Positions 1-7,156 of a stretch of 64,000 nt of DNA are shown in pieces. Under the pieces are notes generated by a model, which did not search any database, was not told where the DNA came from, and worked only from the letters and a program-made list of their open reading frames with translations. The position numbers were made by a program, and so were the translations under genes. How positions within the stretch are numbered: position 1 is the first letter of the stretch; each line of letters begins with the position of its first letter. The DNA is from an uncultured Collinsella sp. (GTDB lineage Bacteria; Actinomycetota; Coriobacteriia; Coriobacteriales; Coriobacteriaceae), in the NCBI GenBank assembly GCA_900540905.1, contig UQHR01000004.1:30042-94041 (forward strand), in the 5' to 3' direction.

Positions 1-837
1 GGAAGGCATCCCTACACCGGGCGAATGGGCACACTCACGCCCGACGACCATAATCGGGTCGACGAGGCCATGAAAACCGCACATGTGGAAAAGCTTGCCG
101 AGCGCGACTTCATGCAGATAAGCGACGGGCAACGCCAGCGCGTCATGCTCGCACGCGCCATCGCGCAGGATCCGCGCGTGCTCGTGCTCGACGAGCCCAC
201 GTCGTATCTCGATATCCGCTACCAGATCGACCTGCTGCGAATACTTCGCCACCTTGCGAAATCGCGGAATGTTGCTGTCATCATGTCCATCCACGAACTC
301 GAGCTCGCGCAGAAAAGCGCCGACAAGGTGATTTGCGTAAAGGACGGCCGGGTCTTCCGCGCCGGCGCACCCGAGGACATATTCACGCGCGAGACGATTG
401 GCGAGCTCTACGGCCTTCAACATGGCACCTTCAACGAGCGCTTCGGCAGCGTGGAAATTGGGCGCCCGCACGGCGATGCGCACACGTTCGTCATCGCCGG
501 CGCAGGTACGGGGTCGGCTGTGTTTCGCCATCTCATCCGGCAGGGCAAGGCGTTCTACGTGGGCGTTCTGCACGAAGGGGACATCGACTGCGAGCTCGCG
601 CGCGACCTGGCGACGGAATGCGTGGCCGAGCGCGCCTTCGAGCCGATCGGGGATAAAACCATAGCCCGCGCCAAAGAGCTCCTCGTCCACTGCGCGCGTC
701 TTATCGTGTGCCCCGCCACCTTCGGCACCATAAACGCCCGCAACGCAGAGCTCGTCGAGTTCGCACGATCGCATGGTATCGAGGTCATGCAAGCGTGCGA
801 AGGCGCATCGGAGGATTCCCAATTGGAGTGGGAATGA
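1..837 (+). CDS. ABC transporter ATP-binding protein, FecE/BtuD type, with extra C-terminal domain (5' end outside window)
   Basis: ATPase subunit of a probable metal-chelate (ferric siderophore, haem or cobalamin) importer. The reading frame is open from base 1, so the N-terminus with Walker A lies upstream. Visible are a GRHPYTGRMG segment typical of the FecE/BtuD Q-loop region, the signature SDGQRQR (about residues 41-47 of the visible part), Walker B with VLVLDEPTS (about 60-68) and the switch histidine in SIHELE. A normal FecE protein would end shortly after the LYGLQHG segment. Here about 125 residues follow, starting with a glycine-rich HTFVIAGAGTGS and containing GVLHEGDID, which look like a separate alpha/beta nucleotide-binding-like domain of unknown role. 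The ABC family is sure; the substrate is not. The permease and binding protein would be upstream, outside the window. Confidence 0.85.
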   Translation, partial: GRHPYTGRMGTLTPDDHNRVDEAMKTAHVEKLAERDFMQISDGQRQRVMLARAIAQDPRVLVLDEPTSYLDIRYQIDLLRILRHLAKSRNVAVIMSIHELELAQKSADKVICVKDGRVFRAGAPEDIFTRETIGELYGLQHGTFNERFGSVEIGRPHGDAHTFVIAGAGTGSAVFRHLIRQGKAFYVGVLHEGDIDCELARDLATECVAERAFEPIGDKTIARAKELLVHCARLIVCPATFGTINARNAELVEFARSHGIEVMQACEGASEDSQLEWE

Positions 838-859
838 TAAACTGGACCTTCTTTTAGGG

Positions 860-949
860 ATCCTCAGGCTACAGCTCCTACGCGGCGAGGTCTACAAGGC
901 GCCGGAGAACCTCGTGAACAGGAATTTCCACGCCGACGAGCCCAACTAG
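860..949 (+). pseudogene. IS3-family transposase (OrfB) fragment, frameshifted
   Basis: Directly after the ABC gene a short stretch reads as the middle of an IS3-type integrase. One frame gives YSSYA and the next frame gives GEVYKAPENLV followed by NRNFHADEPN and a stop at 947-949. IS3 transposases of actinobacteria carry the continuous motif YSSYAGE...NLVNRDFHA..PN just before the catalytic-core segment W-TDIT. Only about 30 codons remain, with one frame change and no start codon or terminal repeats. It is a dead relic. The identification rests on this one motif from memory, so it is moderately sure. Confidence 0.55.
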
Positions 950-951
950 GC

Positions 952-1563
952 CTAATCCAAGCGAGATTCCAGACTCGACAGGCCATTGAGAGTCAGGTCA
1001 TTGGCGACCTCAGAGACGCGCTCAATAGGAACCGAACCGTCAGACAGCGCCCACGTGCGATAGATACCGATAATACCCGACAGCAAAAACGCCAGATAGT
1101 AGTCGAACATCTCGTCCTTGAGACCTTGGGGCAGCAGATCGCGCTCGGCAATCTCATGTTCGAGCGGCGCACGAAGACGAGCCATGAAATCATCGAGCGG
1201 AATATTCTCGATCAGCTGACGATTGAGCACTAAGTTGTTGCACAGTGCCTCATTAACGGTTTTAAAGAAGGTCGCCGCCGCGCCAAGAGCGCGCTCGTTG
1301 GTGTCACCGTCCATAGAAGCAAGCGTTTTCTCGACCGAGTCGACAATCATCTCCACCACATCGACGGCAATGGCATCGAGCAGGCCGTCAACCGTACCAA
1401 AGTGTACGTAAAAGGTCTTGCGGTCGACATTGGCCTCGCGCGCGATGGCACTCACCGTAATGTCTGCCAGCGGCTTTTCCATGAGCAGGCGCTCGAAAGC
1501 CGAAAGGATGGCATTACGGCTGCGAACGATGCGGCGGTCAAGACGCGGTTTGCTGGTTGCCAT
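952..1563 (-). CDS. TetR/AcrR family transcriptional regulator
   Basis: Predicted DNA-binding repressor of 203 residues. The N-terminal half holds the TetR helix-turn-helix: RIVRSRNAILSAFERLL, then ITVSAIAREANVDRKTFYVHFG, which is the usual recognition-helix pattern (KxTFYxHF). The C-terminal two thirds is a helical ligand-binding and dimerisation domain with no recognisable ligand. The start at 1563 is chosen because an AAGGGA ribosome site precedes it at 8 bases; an upstream in-frame start at 1590 lacks one. It is transcribed towards the IS3 scrap and away from the membrane-protein gene that follows. Its target is unknown. Confidence 0.85.
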   Translation of the reverse strand: MATSKPRLDRRIVRSRNAILSAFERLLMEKPLADITVSAIAREANVDRKTFYVHFGTVDGLLDAIAVDVVEMIVDSVEKTLASMDGDTNERALGAAATFFKTVNEALCNNLVLNRQLIENIPLDDFMARLRAPLEHEIAERDLLPQGLKDEMFDYYLAFLLSGIIGIYRTWALSDGSVPIERVSEVANDLTLNGLSSLESRLD

Positions 1564-1679
1564 GGGCGTGTCCCTTCGATATGCGAGCATTCATCAACAG
1601 ATGAGAGATAATCTACGTAAGAGGATTATCCCCCATACAGCACAAATATGCCTCGCATCATGAAGAACGCACGACTGCC

Positions 1680-2987
1680 CTACTGCGACTTAGGGTGCTT
1701 CTTCTTATTGAGTGCCGACGGAGATACGCGAATACCGTCTCCTGTCTGACGCACATAGGCCTTATGAGCCGGCTTAGCGGTCCCAGAAGCCTTCTGAGCG
1801 TGCTTCTTGGGATCAACGGTAACAGCATTCGTGGGGTGCGGCTTAGTGGGCGCAGAGGGCGTCTGAGGCGTGCGGCCGAGTTTGCGCATCACGCGATCCC
1901 AGCGCGCATGGATGCTCTCGTTGTGGGCGCTCTTAAGGCCCAACAGGGGCGCAGCCAAAATGGTCGGCGCAATAAACGTAATGAGGCGCCACAGCAGATA
2001 GCCGGCGGTCGAAGCCGACCCAAAGAAATGACCTAGGAACAGCGCGAAGCCACCCTCGGCGCCGCCGGTGCCACCGGGCAGGGGAACAGCAGAGCTCAAC
2101 AGCTGGACAAAGGCGCTCGCGGCCATGACCGAGAAAAAGTCGACCTCGTGGTGGCCAAAGGCAAGCATCAGGAAATACGGAACCAGATAGAAAAACGCGA
2201 GCTGCAGCATGGTGATAAACACGGTGAGCAGCATGGAAGAAAAATGTCCGGCCGAAAGCTTGAACTTCTCGGAGAAGGAGTAGATCTCGCCATCGACAAA
2301 CGTGCGCCAACTCTCGATCTTAGTGGCCGAGACACCAATGCGCTCGAGCCAATTGATGATGCAATGGGCGACGCGCGTGACGGTCTTAGGCATGAGCGCG
2401 ACGGCGAAGATGCCAAGCAAGATGCAGCAGTGTCCACCAAAGCTAAAGACGCACAGCAGCGTCATGTCGCCGTAGCGTTCGGCAAAAAACGGCATACGGG
2501 CGAGCAGCAGGATAGCGCCCCAGGCGACCAGGCCAAACTGGTACACGATAAAACGCGTGAATTGCGTGGCGCCGGCCTCGCCCACGTTTTGGCCGGCCTT
2601 GGTCAGGCGATAGATTTGAGCCGGGGTGGAGCCCATCATCATGGGCGTCAGGTTGCCAAAGAAGATGCCACTCGCCTCGACCGAGATCAGGTCGCGGATG
2701 CCGACGGGCGAATTGGGATCGAGCCAGACGGCGATCGCATAGGCCACAATGCCAAAGAACAGGTACATGAACATGCAAAGACACGCGACAACGAGCCATG
2801 ACGCCTGGACGCTCGACATAGCGGCCCAGAACTGCCCCATCTGCCCGGTTACCACCAGATAGACGATATAACCTACCAGCACGAAGCCGATAAAGATGGC
2901 GCCGCGGCGTGCGCTCTTATTGTCATCTCCGCCCGAGGCCTCAACCTCGACCTGGGGCTTAGACGTATGCTGAGAGGACTCCGTCAT
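1680..2987 (-). CDS. YbhN/UPF0104 family membrane protein (lysylphosphatidylglycerol synthase TM-domain-like flippase)
   Basis: Integral membrane protein of 435 residues with about eight hydrophobic segments. It resembles the membrane half of MprF/AglD/YbhN proteins. The family motif PLPGGTGGAEGG is present before the last helices. It lacks the soluble lysyl-transferase domain, so a role in lipid-linked substrate flipping is inferred rather than aminoacylation. The C-terminal tail of about 80 residues is basic, proline- and lysine-rich and likely cytoplasmic (ends KKKHPKSQ). The start at 2987 has AGAAGGAG five bases upstream; the longer in-frame start at 3053 does not. A standalone gene between the TetR gene and the tRNA-Glu pair. 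Confidence 0.8.
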   Translation of the reverse strand: MTESSQHTSKPQVEVEASGGDDNKSARRGAIFIGFVLVGYIVYLVVTGQMGQFWAAMSSVQASWLVVACLCMFMYLFFGIVAYAIAVWLDPNSPVGIRDLISVEASGIFFGNLTPMMMGSTPAQIYRLTKAGQNVGEAGATQFTRFIVYQFGLVAWGAILLLARMPFFAERYGDMTLLCVFSFGGHCCILLGIFAVALMPKTVTRVAHCIINWLERIGVSATKIESWRTFVDGEIYSFSEKFKLSAGHFSSMLLTVFITMLQLAFFYLVPYFLMLAFGHHEVDFFSVMAASAFVQLLSSAVPLPGGTGGAEGGFALFLGHFFGSASTAGYLLWRLITFIAPTILAAPLLGLKSAHNESIHARWDRVMRKLGRTPQTPSAPTKPHPTNAVTVDPKKHAQKASGTAKPAHKAYVRQTGDGIRVSPSALNKKKHPKSQ

Positions 2988-3090
2988 GAGACTCCTTCTA
3001 ACAGTCAAAATATCTTGGATATTGTACCCGTAAGGGCCATAGGCAGAACGCAAAGCTCTGGTTCAAACGGGAATTGCAGACGGTTGTTTG

Positions 3091-3127
3091 AAAATAAAAA
3101 ACCCGGCCTTCCATAGGAAGTCCGGGT
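3091..3127 (-). terminator. Rho-independent terminator of the tRNA-Glu pair
   Basis: Read on the minus strand, CCCGGACTTCC - TAT - GGAAGGCCGGG forms an 11-position stem with one mismatch, followed by TTTTTTATTTT. It lies just downstream of the second tRNA in transcription order. Confidence 0.85.
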
Positions 3128-3137
3128 GTCAGATGCG

Positions 3138-3214
3138 TGGTAGCCCGTACCAGATTCGAACTGGTGATCTCCGCCTTGAGAGGGCGGCGTCCTAAACCGC
3201 TAGACGAACGGGCC
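3138..3214 (-). tRNA. tRNA-Glu (anticodon CTC), copy 2 in transcription order
   Basis: The minus strand folds as a full cloverleaf. The acceptor GGCCCGT pairs with ACGGGCT, the anticodon arm is CCGCC-CTCTCAA-GGCGG with anticodon CTC, the T loop is GTTCGAATC, and CCA is encoded. The gene body is identical to the neighbouring copy. Confidence 0.96.
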
Positions 3215-3236
3215 ATAAGCCTCAGCAGAAAAGAAG

Positions 3237-3313
3237 TGGTAGCCCGTACCAGATTCGAACTGGTGATCTCCGCCTTGAGAGGGCGGCGTCCTAAACCGCT
3301 AGACGAACGGGCC
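3237..3313 (-). tRNA. tRNA-Glu (anticodon CTC), copy 1 in transcription order
   Basis: Same sequence as the copy at 3138-3214, with encoded CCA and anticodon CTC. The two genes are separated by 22 bases and share the terminator at 3091-3127. The AT-rich stretch at about 3340-3365 is the likely promoter region (TATATT or TAATAT as -10), but no good -35 could be assigned. Confidence 0.96.
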
Positions 3314-3440
3314 ACATGACATCTGCACTGCCGTGGTGCGAGAAAATATATTACGGGACAAAAAACGTCAGCGCAAGAAGAAATTCCAAATTGCCGAAAA
3401 ATTGTCGGCAGGTTATGGAACACGCAGGTAAACTAGGTAG

Positions 3441-4835
3441 CTAATCCAAGTTGAGATGGACCAAAAGAGCTTCGCGCTCGTTGGGAATGTTGTCTTCGAT
3501 CACGGCGTCGAGGGCGGAGTTGAGAAGCTGACCCAGTTCCGGCCCGGGCTTGACTCCGGCACGGATCAGGTCGCCGCCGTTGATGGCGAGCATCTTGAGC
3601 ATATAGGGCTCCCCTGCCTTCAGCAGCTCGTGCGCCATCGCGCGCATCTCCTCAATCGTCTCGACGTAATAGAAGCACGACGGGGCCTTGCCAAGTGTGT
3701 CGGCACGCTTGAGGTCCATGAGCTCGTCAATCAGGCGGGCCGTGTCGACGCCCTCGCCCGAAAGCGCGCGCATCATATTGAGCAGGCAGGAGCGCTCGGG
3801 GCGCAGCGGCTTGTCATGGTATTTGATGAGCAGGCACACGTCGCGCACCAAGTCGTGCGAGAGCGCCAGGCGATCCATAATGACGCGCGCCTTCTTGGCG
3901 CCGAGCTCGGGATGACCGTAGAAGTGTCCGCTGCCGGCGTGATCGACCGTGAAACACTCGGGCTTGGACACATCGTGCAAAAACGCCGCCCACATAAGGC
4001 TCGACGAGGGCGCGACGCCGTCACACAGCGCGAGCTCCCCCGCCACCGTCAGCACACGGGCGATATGCTCGTAGACGTTAAACGCATGATAGACACTTCG
4101 TTGATCAAACCCGCGACCCGCTGCCAACTCGGGCACGGCGGCGCAGATGAGCTCGGGATAGCGGAGCATCGCGTCTCCCCCATGACCGGTCGAAAGAATG
4201 CCCTCGAGCTCAATACCCACACGCTCACGCGCCACGGCATCGAGCAGCGGCGCGCACTCGGCAAGCGCGCGCTTAGTCTCGGGCTCAATCATAAAGTCCA
4301 GGCGGCAGGCAAAGCGCACCGCACGCAGCATGCGCAGGGCGTCCTCGTTAAAGCGACGCTTGGGATCGCCGACAGCGCGAATCAGCTTGCGCTCCAAGTC
4401 ACCCTGGCCGTCGTAGCGGTCGACAAGCCCGCGCTCGGGATGCCAGGCCATGGCGTTGACGGTAAAGTCGCGGCGCGCCAAATCGTCCTCGAGCGAGGCG
4501 GCACGCTCCACACTCTGGGGATGGCGACCATCGGTGTAAAAGCCATCCAGACGGTACGTGGTGACCTCAATACGCTCGCCATCGGAAATAGCCGTAATTC
4601 CGCCAAATTTAATGCCCGATTCAACCACGGCGATATCCGCGGCCTCGAGCGCCGCCTTGGACTCCTGCCACAGGCCGCTACAGCACATATCAACATCGTG
4701 GCTGGGGCACCCCATCAGGGCGTCGCGCACCCAACCGCCCACGTACCAAGCCTCAAGACCAGCCGCCTCAAGCGCGCGCAGGACGCGCAGGGAGGCATCA
4801 GACGGTTGCGTACCGTTGAGCGAAACATTGCACAT
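3441..4835 (-). CDS. cca: CCA-adding tRNA nucleotidyltransferase with HD domain
   Basis: Adds or repairs the 3' CCA end of tRNAs. It has 464 residues. The head nucleotidyltransferase motif YVGGWVRDALMG (about 32-43) is followed by the metal-binding DVD carboxylates (SHDVDM). The RNA-binding and flexibility motifs include RRDFTVNAMAW and RFNEDALRMLRAVRFACRL. An HD phosphohydrolase-type domain (FLHDVSKPE) is in the C-terminal half. Length and order fit the bacterial class II enzymes with HD domain. The start at 4835 has AGGAGG eight bases upstream; the GTG at 4853 would overlap that site. It sits immediately downstream of the tRNA-Glu pair, a fitting but probably chance neighbour. Confidence 0.93.
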   Translation of the reverse strand: MCNVSLNGTQPSDASLRVLRALEAAGLEAWYVGGWVRDALMGCPSHDVDMCCSGLWQESKAALEAADIAVVESGIKFGGITAISDGERIEVTTYRLDGFYTDGRHPQSVERAASLEDDLARRDFTVNAMAWHPERGLVDRYDGQGDLERKLIRAVGDPKRRFNEDALRMLRAVRFACRLDFMIEPETKRALAECAPLLDAVARERVGIELEGILSTGHGGDAMLRYPELICAAVPELAAGRGFDQRSVYHAFNVYEHIARVLTVAGELALCDGVAPSSSLMWAAFLHDVSKPECFTVDHAGSGHFYGHPELGAKKARVIMDRLALSHDLVRDVCLLIKYHDKPLRPERSCLLNMMRALSGEGVDTARLIDELMDLKRADTLGKAPSCFYYVETIEEMRAMAHELLKAGEPYMLKMLAINGGDLIRAGVKPGPELGQLLNSALDAVIEDNIPNEREALLVHLNLD

Positions 4836-4971
4836 GCCTATGGCCTCCTGCACTTGCGAGCGTTAATCGATGGTTCTCAAGAAGTCTAACAAGAAACGAG
4901 AAAGCGCGCACACGCAATTGCTTCGTCGATTCGATAAAACGAGACAGCAGACGCCACATACGTTCAGCGCG

Positions 4972-5009
4972 CAAAAAACACCCGCCTTGGTAATCCAAAG
5001 CGGGTGTTC
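4972..5009 (-). terminator. Terminator of the downstream 1-phosphofructokinase gene
   Basis: On the minus strand AACACCCGC-TTTGG-atta-CCAAG-GCGGGTGTT runs directly into TTTTTTG, about 22 bases after the stop codon at 5031. The rest of the 4836-5030 gap holds only a short AT-rich stretch before cca. Confidence 0.88.
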
Positions 5010-5030
5010 GGCAACGATGTATCGATGCGG

Positions 5031-5963
5031 CTAGCAGACCTGGCGAACCTCGATGTGCTTCTTATATTCGTCCACCTTGGCAAAATCGCCCAGACCGGGG
5101 CACTCGACCACGTTGGCGCCGGTAGCCATCGACAGATGGAGGGCATCCTCGACTCGCTCGGGGGCGTCGTGCCATACGGACAGGAAGGCAGCGAGCGAGG
5201 AATCGCCGGCGCACACCGTCGACAGCAGCTTGACGTCGAAGGTGCGGTTGGCAAACCAGATATGCTCGCCGTTGGAGAAGTACGCGCCGTCGCCACCGAG
5301 GGTCAGCAGCACGTTCTTGGCGCCCTTTGCATGCAGCTCGGCCATAGCGCCCTTAACGGACTCGTCGTCGCCACCGCTCACCTTGATGCCAAAGATGTCG
5401 AGCAGCTCGTCGTCATTGGGCTTGATCAGCAGCGGCTCCATGGCAATGAGGTCAGCCAGCTGATGGCTCGAGATATCGAGGACGAACTCGGCCCCCTTGG
5501 CCTTGACGCGGCGCAGGACCTCGGCCAGGAAGCCCTCGGAAGTGTTGGGAGGCAGCGAGCCGCTGATGACCAGGCAGGTCATGTCATCGAGCGAATCGAT
5601 GAGCTCAAACATCTCCTGCTCGTTGGCCTCGTTGATGGCGGCACCGGCGTTGACCATGTTGTACTCGGTGTCGGGGCCGGCGTTGAGGAACACATTGACG
5701 CGCGTAATGCCGTCGGTCCACACGGGCTTGACGGGCACGCCCAGGGCCTCGGCGCCCTTAACGATAAACTCGCCCGAGAAACCGGCGAAAAAGCCCAGGA
5801 TCGTGGTGTCGACGCCGTAGTGGTCAAGCGTAAACGAGACGTTGAGACCCTTGCCGTTAGGCGTATAGACCGCATTGCGGGTGCGCGTAACGGTGTTGGC
5901 GGAAAGACCGTCACAGGCGATGTTGTAGTCGATAGCGGGATTTGCAGTGAGCGTGTAAATCAT
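5031..5963 (-). CDS. fruK: 1-phosphofructokinase family sugar kinase (paralogue 1)
   Basis: PfkB/ribokinase-superfamily kinase, 310 residues, expected to phosphorylate fructose-1-phosphate (or a related hexose phosphate) to the bisphosphate. The N-terminal MIYTLTANPAID is the 1-phosphofructokinase/tagatose-6-phosphate kinase signature. PNGKGLNVS and GFFAGFSG form the sugar site, and the C-terminal anion hole is VCAGDSSLAAF, with Cys in place of the usual Gly before AGD. The start at 5963 has AAGGA six bases upstream. It has its own promoter region and terminator, separate from paralogue 2, and a candidate operator overlaps its -10. The family is certain; the exact sugar is inferred from the fructose-PTS context. 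Confidence 0.85.
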   Translation of the reverse strand: MIYTLTANPAIDYNIACDGLSANTVTRTRNAVYTPNGKGLNVSFTLDHYGVDTTILGFFAGFSGEFIVKGAEALGVPVKPVWTDGITRVNVFLNAGPDTEYNMVNAGAAINEANEQEMFELIDSLDDMTCLVISGSLPPNTSEGFLAEVLRRVKAKGAEFVLDISSHQLADLIAMEPLLIKPNDDELLDIFGIKVSGGDDESVKGAMAELHAKGAKNVLLTLGGDGAYFSNGEHIWFANRTFDVKLLSTVCAGDSSLAAFLSVWHDAPERVEDALHLSMATGANVVECPGLGDFAKVDEYKKHIEVRQVC

Positions 5964-5993
5964 GAATGTTCCTTTCACGAAGCAACGTGTTAA

Positions 5994-6008
5994 TGAAAGT
6001 ATATTCCA
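5994..6008 (-). promoter_or_regulatory. Candidate -10 box and RpiR-type operator of fruK paralogue 1
   Basis: The minus strand has TATACT (5998-6003) as a likely -10. It is embedded in TGGAATATACTTTCA, which matches nine of ten arm positions of TGAAA-N5-TTTCA. The -35 is weak. Overlap of the two elements suggests repression. The operator assignment is a hypothesis from comparison with the sites at 11943 and 9338. Confidence 0.35.
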
Positions 6009-6087
6009 CGCTTCGGCAAAAGGCTACAACAACTCGGTGAACGGTGTGGAAGCAGTGAAGGGCGGCGGGTGCCCCGCTCCCCTTCAG

Positions 6088-6123
6088 CAAAAAAACGGCG
6101 CCCCGACAGAACCGGGGCGCCGC
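6088..6123 (-). terminator. Strong terminator after fruK paralogue 2
   Basis: On the minus strand CGGCGCCCCG-gttctgt-CGGGGCGCCG is a perfect 10-bp GC stem followed by TTTTTTT. It separates the two kinase genes into different transcripts. Confidence 0.93.
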
Positions 6124-6149
6124 ATGCGCACGTATATGTCGCGTTTCGC

Positions 6150-7082
6150 TTACTCGCGATCGAGCTTGCGGACGGCAACGCGTTTGCTGTACTCGTCGAC
6201 GTGACCGAAGTCACCAATACCGACGGACTCAGCAACGTTGGCGCCGGTGGCCATAGCGAGCTTCATGGCCTCCTCGACGTTGTCGCGATCCCTGTACCAC
6301 TTGTGCAGGAACGCAGCGAGGGTGCAGTCGCCGGCGCAGACGGAAGAAACCAGCTTGATGTTGAACTCACGTTTGGCGTACCAGATGTCCTCGCCGTTGG
6401 AGAAGTAAGCGTCGCCGCGGCTACCACGGGTGAGCAGCACGTTCTGAACGCCAGCGTCGTGAGCCATCTTCATGGCAACGCGGACCTCGTCGTCGGTGTC
6501 GACCGGCACGCCGAAGATGGCCTTCATCTCGTGATGGTTCGGCTTGATGAGCAGCGGCTTCTTGTGAGCGAGCTCCTTGAGCTTGTCGGAGGACAGGTCC
6601 AGGACGACGTCGGCGCCACGAGCCTGAGCGTGCTCCATGACCTGAGCCAGGAAGTCGGGCGTAGCTTTGGGAGGCACGGAGCCGGAAACGATCAGGCACT
6701 CGAGATCGCCCGCGGTGTCCAGGATGTTGTAGAGCTCCTCCTGGTGCTGCGGCGTGATCGGAGCACCCGGGTTCAGGATGCCGTACTCGTGCTGGCCATC
6801 GTTGACGTAGGTGTTAATGCGCGTGATACCGTCGGTCCAGACCGGGCGGCAGAGGCAACCCAGGTTCATGACCTCCTCGACGATGAACTTGCCCGTGAAG
6901 CCAGCAAAGAAGCCGAGTGCAACGGTGTCAACGCCCATCTTCTTAAAGGCGAAGGACACGTCGAGGCCCTTGCCGTTAGCCGTGTAGCTGGCCGAGCCGG
7001 TGCGGACGTTCTCATCGGGCTCGAGCGGAGAGCTCGAAACCGTCATGTCGACAGCCGGGTTAGCGGTTAGCGTGTAGAACAT
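6150..7082 (-). CDS. fruK: 1-phosphofructokinase family sugar kinase (paralogue 2)
   Basis: PfkB-family kinase, 310 residues, clearly homologous to its neighbour at 5031-5963 and also starting MFYTLTANPAVD. It has NGKGLDVSFA, GFFAGFTG and the anion-hole segment VCAGDCTLAAF. It probably converts fructose-1-phosphate made by FruA into fructose-1,6-bisphosphate. Start ATG 7082 with AGGGGG eight bases upstream; a small inverted repeat TACAG-N6-CTGTA overlaps this ribosome site. It lies 74 bases downstream of ptsI with no terminator seen between, so it is likely co-transcribed with ptsI. Which paralogue is the main 1-phosphofructokinase cannot be told from sequence. Confidence 0.86.
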   Translation of the reverse strand: MFYTLTANPAVDMTVSSSPLEPDENVRTGSASYTANGKGLDVSFAFKKMGVDTVALGFFAGFTGKFIVEEVMNLGCLCRPVWTDGITRINTYVNDGQHEYGILNPGAPITPQHQEELYNILDTAGDLECLIVSGSVPPKATPDFLAQVMEHAQARGADVVLDLSSDKLKELAHKKPLLIKPNHHEMKAIFGVPVDTDDEVRVAMKMAHDAGVQNVLLTRGSRGDAYFSNGEDIWYAKREFNIKLVSSVCAGDCTLAAFLHKWYRDRDNVEEAMKLAMATGANVAESVGIGDFGHVDEYSKRVAVRKLDRE

Positions 7083-7156
7083 TTACAGTACCCCCTGTAT
7101 ATGTGAGGGCCGCGTGGCCGGCCCATTCCAACCACGCGGTTACCTCTGATACCAAA

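Noticed and set aside
3137..3319. Short plus-strand frame with an internal repeat
   Set aside because: It is the reverse complement of the two tRNA-Glu genes.
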